Shown: positions 1 to 6,265 of the stretch, piece by piece
How positions within the stretch are numbered: the stretch's first letter is position 1
Layout: each line of letters begins with the position of its first letter
Assembly (NCBI GenBank): GCA_026415275.1
Contig: JAOAHK010000119.1
Span: 1 to 7,367, forward strand
Reading direction: 5' to 3'
Source of the DNA: Anaerolineales bacterium
Lineage (GTDB): Bacteria > Chloroflexota > Anaerolineae > Anaerolineales > UBA4823
Length of the DNA stretch: 7,367 nt
Made by a program: the position numbers and the translations under genes
Notes under the pieces: model-generated
Databases searched by the model: none
Seen by the model: the letters and a program-made list of their open reading frames with translations, nothing else
Told to the model about the DNA's origin: nothing

Positions 1-794
1 CCCAAGCAGAGATCCAGTTGCGCCGTGTGGATGGTCCGTGGTTGGACACTGAAACCGTCGCCTACGCCAATCTTGACGAGTTTTTCTTGCTCGCAGATGA
101 TTCTGAGGCCGATTGGGAGTACACTGTGTCCTGGATTGACTGCATTACAGGGGGCGGTGGGCGCGGCTTGTTCATGCGTGCAAACCATACCAACGCTGGA
201 GATCGCCCCGCACCTCAGGGGCGTAAGCTGACCATGCCGGTAGTGCCGCCCTTTTCCTTGGTGAATCGGCTGACGTTACGCACCTTCAACATGGCCTACT
301 ACCACTACAAGAAGTGGCTAGCCAGGCGGGCTATCACGCACTACGAGTCGTTTTTCTATCCGTTGGATAACCTACTCGAGTGGAACCGAATGTACGGCCC
401 GAAGGGCTTCTTCCAGTATCAGAGTTTGGTTCCACGCGAAGTTGGGCAAGACGCGGTTCAGGCCATGCTCAAGGAAATCGCTAGGTCGGGAGATGGTTCG
501 TTCCTTGCTGTCCTGAAGACTTTTGGCAACCGCCAGTCTGTCGGAATGATGAGCTTTCCGCAACCCGGGGTGACATTGGCGCTGGATTTCCCTAATCGCG
601 GCGAGCGCACCCACAAACTCTTCAAACGACTGGATGCCATTGTACGCGAGGCTAAAGGCCGACTCTATCCAGCCAAAGATGCGCGTATGCCCAAAGAACT
701 GTTCGAGGCTGGCTATCCGCGTTTAGCCGAATTTATCCAGTACCGAGATCCGGGCATTAGCTCAGGTCTCTCACGCCGCCTAATCGGAAGTTGA
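1..794 (+). CDS. dprE1: DprE1-like FAD-dependent polyprenylphosphoryl-ribose 2'-oxidase, 5'-truncated by window edge
   Basis: The reading frame is open from the first base (first whole codon at 3) and no true start is visible; the TTG at 18 is an internal Leu codon. About 264 residues remain of a family usually 430-460 long, so the N-terminal FAD-binding domain lies outside and the substrate and C-terminal parts are present. Seen: WNRMYGPKGFFQYQ (from about 379), matching the DprE1 region with two active-site glutamines; a PGVTLALDFP stretch (about 565-593); and YPAKDAR, whose Lys (675-677) corresponds to the FAD-contacting Lys418 of M. tuberculosis DprE1. The tail GYPRLAEF...DP...SRRL is also typical. 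In mycobacteria the enzyme oxidises the C2' hydroxyl of decaprenylphosphoryl-ribose to the 2-keto lipid. The abutting reductase at 795 is the expected partner. Position 579-581 encodes Ala where the mycobacterial enzyme has Cys387, by alignment from memory. The family is secure; the exact lipid substrate is inferred. Confidence 0.88.
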   Translation, partial: QAEIQLRRVDGPWLDTETVAYANLDEFFLLADDSEADWEYTVSWIDCITGGGGRGLFMRANHTNAGDRPAPQGRKLTMPVVPPFSLVNRLTLRTFNMAYYHYKKWLARRAITHYESFFYPLDNLLEWNRMYGPKGFFQYQSLVPREVGQDAVQAMLKEIARSGDGSFLAVLKTFGNRQSVGMMSFPQPGVTLALDFPNRGERTHKLFKRLDAIVREAKGRLYPAKDARMPKELFEAGYPRLAEFIQYRDPGISSGLSRRLIGS

Positions 795-1547
795 ATGAAA
801 CAAAAAAAGAGAATCGTCATCATCGGCGCCACTTCAGCGATCGCTGAGCAGTGCGCGCGGGTGTGGGCGAAAGAGAACCCGTTAGAGATCGTTCTGCTAG
901 GCAGAAATCAGGAAAAGCTTGACCGAGTTTCCTCCGATCTGAAGGTGCGCGCTCCGAATACGACAATCACCAGCATCACGGTAGACTTTCTTGATCCAAC
1001 ACAAATTCAAGCTGTGGTTAACCAGTTATTCAGCAAAGGAAATGTGGATATTGCTCTTATCGCACATGGTTCACTGCCCGACCAGCAGTTATGCCAGCTG
1101 GATCTAAACCTCTGTAAAGAATCGCTAGAGGTAAATGGTGTCTCGCCTGTGCTGTTTGCCGAGGCTTTTGCCATGCACATGCAAAAGGCTGATCGTGGAA
1201 CACTTGCTGTGATTGGATCGGTGGCGGGCGATCGGGGTAGAAAATCCAACTATGTCTATGGAGCCGCCAAGGGATTGGTTACGCGCTATGTGCAAGGCTT
1301 GCAACACCGTTTAGCAAACAGCAAGGTCAAGGTTGTTTTAATCAAGCCGGGGCCAACCGATACGCCAATGACGGCTCACCTTAAGCAGTCTGGCGCCAAA
1401 CTTGCTGCCGTTGACCGTGTCGCAAGGGATATTGTGCGTGGCAGTGAAAACGGAAGCAGGGTGGTATACACCCCAAAGATTTGGTCGATAATCATGATGG
1501 TGATTCGCCATCTGCCTCATTTTGTATTTAGACGGATGGATATTTAA
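795..1547 (+). CDS. dprE2: DprE2-like short-chain dehydrogenase/reductase (2-keto polyprenylphosphoryl sugar reductase)
   Basis: A 250-residue classical SDR, full length for the family. Seen: Rossmann beta strand and cofactor loop IVIIGATSAIA (residues 7-17), NNAG-equivalent AHG (90-92), Asn114, Ser142 in IGSVAG, and the catalytic YGAAK with Tyr155 and Lys159. The cofactor loop departs from the usual GxxxGxG by having Ala at two of the Gly positions. The C-terminus (about 228-250) is hydrophobic then basic, ending HFVFRRMDI, which suggests attachment to the inner face of the membrane. In the mycobacterial pathway DprE2 reduces the keto lipid made by DprE1 to the arabinose form using NADH. The ATG follows the upstream TGA with no gap, so the two are translationally coupled. 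A GGAAG at 786-790 is close to the start (4-base spacing). The SDR call is certain; the DprE2 role rests mainly on pairing with the DprE1-like gene. Confidence 0.87.
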   Translation: MKQKKRIVIIGATSAIAEQCARVWAKENPLEIVLLGRNQEKLDRVSSDLKVRAPNTTITSITVDFLDPTQIQAVVNQLFSKGNVDIALIAHGSLPDQQLCQLDLNLCKESLEVNGVSPVLFAEAFAMHMQKADRGTLAVIGSVAGDRGRKSNYVYGAAKGLVTRYVQGLQHRLANSKVKVVLIKPGPTDTPMTAHLKQSGAKLAAVDRVARDIVRGSENGSRVVYTPKIWSIIMMVIRHLPHFVFRRMDI

Positions 1548-1548
1548 T

Positions 1549-3264
1549 ATGTCAATTAATATCAAGCGAAATGGCATTATTTTAATTTTAGTCCTGGCAA
1601 CTCTGTTGTTTTGGGGGCTGGCGATTGTTGGTGCATTCAAGTCATATTCTCCCGTACCCTTCTGGGATATGTGGGATGGCTATCTTGATTTTTATATTAA
1701 GGCCAGCGCATACGATATTGGTGCTTGGTGGAGAAACCATAACGAGCATCGAATACTCTTGTCACGCCTCTTATTTTGGATTGATTTGTCTTGGCTAAAT
1801 GGATCAATCTGGTTTCTTTTGGCTTTGAATTATCTGCTTGTAGCGATTTCCTGCTTAATGTTTTTTCTTATACTCAAAGAAAGGCTGCCAAGACACTACT
1901 ACATTTTAGGCTTATTTATAATAACCTGGCTAATTTCGTGGTCGCAAAATGAAAACCTTACTTGGGGCTTTCAGAGTCAATTTTTCTTGGCTCAATTACT
2001 GCCATTAATAGCTTTTTTTCTATTGCATAGGGCGCATGACGGAGATAATGTTTCTAAAAGCTATTTTGTTGGGGCATGTTTTTTCGGAATTTTGTCGCTC
2101 GGAAGTATGGTGAATGGTGTAATCACACTGCCATTAATGACGTTGTATTCGATCATTTGTCGCTTCGGTTGGAGGTGGGTGGCTATTCTTGCAGCCATGT
2201 CCTGTTTGGGGTTGCTAGCATATTTTTACGATTACACTTCACCAGCCCATCATGGTTCTATCGGCAGCTGTTTAAGAGAGAATCCTGTCGGTCTTATCGT
2301 TTATGTGATGACATATATCGGTAGTCCATTTTTTTATATTGCCGGTGGGGGTGGGGGTGTCGTTACTGCGCAAGTTGCCGGCGGAATAATGATTTTGTTA
2401 TCAGCTTATTTTGCGTGGTCTACATTGCGCGGTGTCAAGAAATCGAAGTTAGAACTCGCTTTGTTGCTTTTTATTTTATACATAGGCGGAACCGCACTCG
2501 GAACCGCCTGCGGAAGGCTGATTTTTGGTATTGAACAAGCTCTGTCCTCGCGATATCAGACGCCGGCACTGATGGCTTGGGCGGCACTATTCGTGCTTAT
2601 TGCTGCAAAGCTTGAATCATCATTCGAAAAATTAAATTGGCAATTATGTTTGCCTTTTTTATTGCTAGTCTTTGCAATGATACCTATGCAGATCGGAGCC
2701 TTGAAATCTTCTGTGGTCGAAGTTGCCTTTGAAAGAAATATTGCTGGCTTAGCGGTAGCGATGGGTATTCGTGATGAGTCCCAGATTAGCAAGATTTATC
2801 CTTCTGCCGAGCATGCGCTATCAATTGGCATGATTGCTGCGGAAAAAGGACTGTCTTTCTTTTCCAGACCAGAATTCAAGAACATAAAATTAGGGAAACC
2901 GGTTGATGGTTTTGCTGAGGCTCATAATGCTTGTCAGGGATACATTGATTACATTGAACCTATCAAGGGGGAAAAAAACTTCTTTCGATTATCGGGGTGG
3001 ATTTTTGACCGGTCTCGAAGAAGTTCCCCTGGAACTGTTTGGCTGATTAATAAAGAGGGAATCGCTGTAGGCTACGGCTTGACGGGACAGCCGAGACCTG
3101 ATGTGGCCAACGCTGTCGATAAAAATGCGAAATTTTCAGGGTTTAAGGGATACTTTTTGAAGGATGCGCAAGGATCTGCCGTAACAGTATTCGGCCCCGC
3201 TGGTAAATGTGTATTTTCTTCAATGCTGCCGGTAAATGGTGTTGCGCTGTCAAATAATAAATAG
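1549..3264 (+). CDS. Polytopic membrane protein with C-terminal soluble domain, candidate GT-C type glycosyltransferase
   Basis: A 571-residue protein that I cannot assign to a named enzyme. The ATG at 1549 is chosen over the in-frame TTG at 1522 because GGATGGA (1534-1540) sits 8 bases ahead and the TTG lies inside the preceding gene. Roughly ten hydrophobic segments occur between residues 9 and 382. The first external loop is acidic and aromatic (PVPFWDMWDGYLDFY, 36-49), followed by NHNEHRI (63-69). Later come WSQNENLTWGFQSQF (131-145) and SSRYQ (333-337). An early periplasmic acidic loop with many membrane spans is how GT-C enzymes using polyprenyl-phosphate sugars are built. From about 455 the chain is soluble, likely beta-rich (LSGWIFD 481-487, RPDVA 516-520, FSGFKGYF 529-536), a possible carbohydrate-binding module. 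It follows the DprE2-like stop by 1 base and ends in tandem stops TAG TGA. Codon use is clearly more AT-rich than its neighbours. Gene reality is high; function is inference. Confidence 0.85.
   Translation: MSINIKRNGIILILVLATLLFWGLAIVGAFKSYSPVPFWDMWDGYLDFYIKASAYDIGAWWRNHNEHRILLSRLLFWIDLSWLNGSIWFLLALNYLLVAISCLMFFLILKERLPRHYYILGLFIITWLISWSQNENLTWGFQSQFFLAQLLPLIAFFLLHRAHDGDNVSKSYFVGACFFGILSLGSMVNGVITLPLMTLYSIICRFGWRWVAILAAMSCLGLLAYFYDYTSPAHHGSIGSCLRENPVGLIVYVMTYIGSPFFYIAGGGGGVVTAQVAGGIMILLSAYFAWSTLRGVKKSKLELALLLFILYIGGTALGTACGRLIFGIEQALSSRYQTPALMAWAALFVLIAAKLESSFEKLNWQLCLPFLLLVFAMIPMQIGALKSSVVEVAFERNIAGLAVAMGIRDESQISKIYPSAEHALSIGMIAAEKGLSFFSRPEFKNIKLGKPVDGFAEAHNACQGYIDYIEPIKGEKNFFRLSGWIFDRSRRSSPGTVWLINKEGIAVGYGLTGQPRPDVANAVDKNAKFSGFKGYFLKDAQGSAVTVFGPAGKCVFSSMLPVNGVALSNNK
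2343..2360 (+). repeat. G-rich tract (two G5 runs separated by T) inside the membrane-protein gene
   Basis: Two runs of five G (2347-2351 and 2353-2357) separated by one T form a short imperfect direct repeat that encodes a Gly run (residues 266-270) in a predicted loop or helix break. It is the most G-dense spot in an otherwise AT-rich gene and could be prone to slippage or two-tetrad quadruplex formation. It may equally be just a glycine-coding stretch. Confidence 0.45.
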
Positions 3265-3637
3265 TGACCAAATGGCTGTTAGCAAATACCAAGGGGTCTG
3301 GGCAATAAATGGTAAGGGTTGTTTGCTATAGGCCAGAAATTGGTTGTGTAAATATTTTATAGATTCGTTTATTAATTTTGACGCAGATAAAGGGGCATGT
3401 CGCTGTGAATTGGGCGAAATATAAAATTCTATATCGATCAAGACCAGCCCAAGAGAATCAATATTTGTAATTCAATGTCGCGAATAAAATGGTTGCGCTT
3501 CTCATTTTGCCGGATTGTGGTGATCTTGTGTTTTCAAGCAAAGCTCTACCTGAATGTTTCCTTGTAACGATTTATAATAACGGAGATGGCAGCGGCGGAT
3601 TGTCCTTTATTGGGGTGTAATCGCGGAAGACAAACAA
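3265..3637. other. AT-rich intergenic stretch without a convincing gene
   Basis: 373 bases break an otherwise gapless gene series. All three + frames are interrupted by stops. One frame (3266-3423) has a single internal TAG between two stretches of about 20 and 30 codons, and another holds 43 codons from the ATG at 3489 to the TAA ending at 3620; neither resembles a family I know or has a good ribosome binding site. The composition matches the AT-rich gene upstream rather than the block downstream. No strong hairpin with a T-run (intrinsic terminator) is seen after 3264. It could be a decayed gene, an untranslated leader or a recombination join. Confidence 0.6.
3550..3578 (+). promoter_or_regulatory. 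Possible sigma-70 promoter for the second gene block
   Basis: A consensus -10 TATAAT lies at 3573-3578. At 17 bases' spacing the -35 position reads CTGAAT (3550-3555), matching only 3 of 6 consensus bases. Transcription would start about 50 bases ahead of the ATG at 3638, which fits an operon head after a 373-base gap. In AT-rich DNA a TATAAT can occur by chance, so this is tentative. Confidence 0.3.
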
Positions 3638-4567
3638 ATGAAAATACTGCTCCCCGGAGGCGCTGGTCTCGTTGGTCAAAACCTGGTCGTTCGACTTAGG
3701 GAAAAGGGCTACTCAAACATAGTTGTCTTAGATAAACATCGTGCCAATATCGAAGTGCTCAAACGCGTTCAGCCCGATATTACCGTTGAATATGCAGATC
3801 TGGCAGAGCCAGGGGAATGGCAGCGTCACTTTTGGGGTGCTGATGTCGTTGTTATGTTGCAAGCCCAAATTGGCGGGAACCGTTATCAGGATTTTGTGCG
3901 TAACAACATTGATTCGACTCGTCTGATTTTGAAGACGGTCAAGGAAAACGGTGTGCCTCACCTAGTACATATCAGCTCTTCAGTGGTGGAGTCGGTCGCG
4001 GATGACTTCTATACCAACACCAAAAAAGAACAGGAAAAGATGGTGCTGGAAAGCGGAATCGCTTGCGCGGTGCTGCGCCCAACATTGATGTTTGGTTGGT
4101 TCGACCGGAAGCATTTGGGCTGGTTATCTCGGTTCATGAAAAAGGTGCCCGTATTTCCTATTCCCGGCCACGGGCGTTATATGCGGCAGCCACTGTATGT
4201 CGGTGATTTTGCCAATATCATCATTAGCTGTATCGAGAATCGCGTTCGCGATGGTATCTACAACATATCCGGCCATGAAAAGATTGACTACATCGACATG
4301 ATTCGCGAGATCAAGCGGGTGACCCGGGCTAAGGCGCTGATCATACGTATCCCGTACTCGCTTTTTTATGCTTTGTTGTGGGTCTGGGGTCGCTTTGACA
4401 AGAATCCGCCTTTTACCACGCAGCAACTGGCCGCTTTGTGCGCGGGGGATGAGTTTGAGGTGATTGATTGGCCGGGTATTTTTGGCGTTCCGTGCACTCC
4501 ATTCAAAGCTGCCTTGGATGAGACATTCAACAATCCGCGGTACAGCGGTATCGTGCTGGAGTTTTGA
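3638..4567 (+). CDS. NAD(P)-dependent epimerase/dehydratase-like extended or atypical SDR
   Basis: A 309-residue SDR. Seen: N-terminal nucleotide-binding motif GGAGLVG (residues 7-13), acidic Asp32 closing beta-2 (favouring NAD), HISSS (111-115) and a YxxxK pair Tyr125/Lys129 (YTNTK). RPTLMFG (147-153) and QPLYVGDFA (184-192) are typical of nucleotide-sugar or NDUFA9-like SDRs. A hydrophobic stretch at 233-250 hints at membrane association. The start is supported by GGAAG at 3625-3629, 8 bases ahead. It is the first gene of the second block; the next gene starts 1 base after its stop. It probably oxidises, epimerises or reduces a sugar, either nucleotide- or lipid-linked; the substrate cannot be read from the sequence. 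Partnership with the FAD protein at 4569 is likely from the spacing. Confidence 0.88.
   Translation: MKILLPGGAGLVGQNLVVRLREKGYSNIVVLDKHRANIEVLKRVQPDITVEYADLAEPGEWQRHFWGADVVVMLQAQIGGNRYQDFVRNNIDSTRLILKTVKENGVPHLVHISSSVVESVADDFYTNTKKEQEKMVLESGIACAVLRPTLMFGWFDRKHLGWLSRFMKKVPVFPIPGHGRYMRQPLYVGDFANIIISCIENRVRDGIYNISGHEKIDYIDMIREIKRVTRAKALIIRIPYSLFYALLWVWGRFDKNPPFTTQQLAALCAGDEFEVIDWPGIFGVPCTPFKAALDETFNNPRYSGIVLEF
4558..4561 (+). promoter_or_regulatory. Ribosome binding site fixing the start at 4569
   Basis: GGAG 7 bases ahead of ATG 4569 supports this start rather than the in-frame ATG at 4464. The latter would overlap the SDR gene by about 100 bases and add 35 residues ahead of the FAD-binding motif, which normally sits at the very N-terminus. 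Confidence 0.6.
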
Positions 4568-4568
4568 G

Positions 4569-5879
4569 ATGTCGCAACGAATAGCGGTGCTGGGAGCCGG
4601 TCCCATGGGCTTGGCGGTCGCTTATCAGCTCGTGCTTGATGGATATAAACCGGTAGTGTTTGAAGCTGATGATCGTGTGGGTGGCATGGCCGCGACTTTT
4701 GATTTTGGTGGTATTGAAATTGAACGCTACTACCATTTTCATTGCATATCAGATCACGCTTTCTTGAAGATCCTGGAAGAGTTGGGTATTTCTGAAAAAA
4801 TGCGCTGGACGGAAACAAAAATGGGCTACTGGTATCAGGATCGCTTGCAGCCGTGGGGTAATCCAGTTGCATTGCTCAAGTTCCGTGGCTTGAGCTTTAT
4901 CGCCAAAGTCCGTTACGGCCTGCATGCTTTCTTATCCATCAAGCGCGATGATTGGCGTCCGCTGGATAAGGTGGAAGCCAGTGTCTGGATCAAACGGTGG
5001 GTGGGTGCTGAAGCCTGGGAGGTCCTTTGGCGACGACTGTTCGACTATAAGTTCTACGAATATTCATCAGGACTGTCTGCGGCGTGGATATGGAGTCGTA
5101 TTCGTCGCATTGGGCGCTCTCGCTACAGCCTGTTCCGCGAGAAACTTGGCTACCTTGAGGGTGGTTCTAGCACTTTGCTAAATGCACTTAAGGCATCCAT
5201 TGAAGCCCGGGGCGGAGAGATCCGTTTGAGATCCGCCATCGAGAGGGTTGCCATCAAAAATGGCAAAGTTTTCGGGGTTCAGGTTGCGGGTCAGCTCGAA
5301 TCATTTGAGAAGGTGATTAGTACGATTCCGCTTCCTTATGTGCCTAAGCTCATGCCGGATTTGCCGGCGGACGTTTTGGCCAAGTTCAAAGCGGTCAAAA
5401 ATATCGCTGTCGTCTGCGTCATTGCCAAGCTAAAAAAGGCCGTTACGGAGAACTTCTGGCTGAACATTAATGACCCAGAGATGGACATACCTGGTTTGGT
5501 GGAGTACACAAACCTGCGTCCTCTCGGTCAGCATGTGGTGTATGTACCGTTTTATGTGCCGGGCGAGCATCCCTTGTTTGCTGAACCTGATGAGGCTTTT
5601 CTACAAAAAGTGCGGCGCTATCTTAAAAAGATTAACCCATCATTGACCGATGATGACTTTGTAGATATACGCGCCAACCGTTATCGGTATGCTCAGCCTA
5701 TCTGTGATCCGGGGTACCTTGAAAAGCTTCCTCCTGTTGCATTGCCAGTGCAGGGGCTATGGGTCGCAGATACTTCCTACTACTATCCAGAAGATCGAGG
5801 CATTTCGGAAAGCATTGGGTTTGGCCGACAAATGGCAAAAATGGCTACGGGGCAAGACACGGTTTTTGGCCGACAATGA
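4569..5879 (+). CDS. NAD(P)/FAD-dependent oxidoreductase of the amine oxidase / protoporphyrinogen oxidase / UGM-like group
   Basis: A 436-residue flavoprotein of full family length. Seen: dinucleotide-binding IAVLGAGPMG (residues 5-14), acidic Glu32 at the end of beta-2, the DRVGGM motif (35-40), and a C-terminal FAD-contacting segment GLWVADTSYYYPEDRGISESIG (396-417), whose Asp400 and DRGISES are typical. The middle (about 60-330) would be the substrate domain and includes a basic segment, RIRRIGRSR, which could touch a membrane or a phospho-lipid. Related proteins are frequent in polysaccharide and lipid-linked sugar clusters, where the exact reaction is generally unassigned. It follows the epimerase-like SDR by one base and overlaps the GtrA-like gene by ATGA, so it belongs to that operon. 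Possible roles are sugar or polyprenyl oxidation or desaturation; UDP-galactopyranose mutase proper is less likely. Confidence 0.87.
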   Translation: MSQRIAVLGAGPMGLAVAYQLVLDGYKPVVFEADDRVGGMAATFDFGGIEIERYYHFHCISDHAFLKILEELGISEKMRWTETKMGYWYQDRLQPWGNPVALLKFRGLSFIAKVRYGLHAFLSIKRDDWRPLDKVEASVWIKRWVGAEAWEVLWRRLFDYKFYEYSSGLSAAWIWSRIRRIGRSRYSLFREKLGYLEGGSSTLLNALKASIEARGGEIRLRSAIERVAIKNGKVFGVQVAGQLESFEKVISTIPLPYVPKLMPDLPADVLAKFKAVKNIAVVCVIAKLKKAVTENFWLNINDPEMDIPGLVEYTNLRPLGQHVVYVPFYVPGEHPLFAEPDEAFLQKVRRYLKKINPSLTDDDFVDIRANRYRYAQPICDPGYLEKLPPVALPVQGLWVADTSYYYPEDRGISESIGFGRQMAKMATGQDTVFGRQ

Positions 5880-6265
5880 TCACGCCGCAGTTCATGCGTT
5901 TTCTCGTGGCTGGGGGGATTGCGGCCGGTGCGAACTTTGGCTCGCGCTTTATCTTCAGTAATTTTTTTTCTTACGGTGTTGCGGTCTTTTTCGCTTATCT
6001 GGTGGGGATGCTGGTCGCTTTTCTGCTGATGCGAGGGCACGTTTTCAATGCGAGTCAGGGACCGCTCGCGCCTCAGGTGATCAAGTTCGTAGGCGTAAAT
6101 CTCCTAGCGGTCCTTCAGACCCTAGCTATCAGTCTTCTGCTGGCTCAATGGGTTCTGCCATCGGTTGGCATTAAAGATCAAGCCGAAGCATTGGGTCATT
6201 TGATTGGCGTGCTTGTTCCAGTGGTTACCAGCTATTTGGGGCATAAGTTTTTAACATTTCGATGA
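5876..6265 (+). CDS. GtrA-like small membrane protein, putative polyprenyl-phosphate sugar translocase
   Basis: A 129-residue protein with four hydrophobic helices (about 8-27, 31-52, 68-92, 106-122), the standard GtrA size and layout. Seen: start FMRFLVAGGIAAGANFGSR and end SYLGHKFLTFR, both hallmarks of the family. GtrA proteins are thought to flip, or help flip, undecaprenyl-phosphate-linked sugars in serotype-converting and cell-wall systems; the mycobacterial relative Rv3789 is linked to arabinan synthesis. The start ATG overlaps the preceding TGA (ATGA), and there is no separate good Shine-Dalgarno sequence, indicating translational coupling. A Met at 5894 is a less likely alternative start. 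The longer upstream frame from 5759 lies inside the flavoprotein gene and is rejected. Confidence 0.9.
   Translation: MITPQFMRFLVAGGIAAGANFGSRFIFSNFFSYGVAVFFAYLVGMLVAFLLMRGHVFNASQGPLAPQVIKFVGVNLLAVLQTLAISLLLAQWVLPSVGIKDQAEALGHLIGVLVPVVTSYLGHKFLTFR

Noticed and set aside
18..794. TTG at 18 as the start of the first gene
   Set aside because: The frame is open upstream to the window edge and the protein would lack the whole FAD-binding domain; it is a truncated gene.
1522..1548. TTG at 1522 as start of the membrane protein
   Set aside because: It lies inside the SDR gene with no ribosome binding site; ATG 1549 has one and gives a normal N-terminus (short basic lead, then helix).
3378..3383. 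TTGACG as a -35 box
   Set aside because: No acceptable -10 hexamer at 16-18 bases downstream; the nearest TATAAA (3420-3425) is too far away.
3250..3441. 63-codon minus-strand frame in the gap
   Set aside because: No recognisable features, no clear ribosome binding site, and it runs into the end of the upstream gene.
4124..4872. Two long minus-strand open frames (4124-4606 and 4366-4872)
   Set aside because: They lie opposite well-supported SDR and flavoprotein genes, overlap each other, and their translations are low-complexity without family features.
5759..5875. N-terminal extension of the GtrA-like protein from ATG 5759
   Set aside because: It overlaps the flavoprotein coding sequence by about 120 bases and adds a basic segment not found in GtrA proteins; the ATGA overlap start is preferred.
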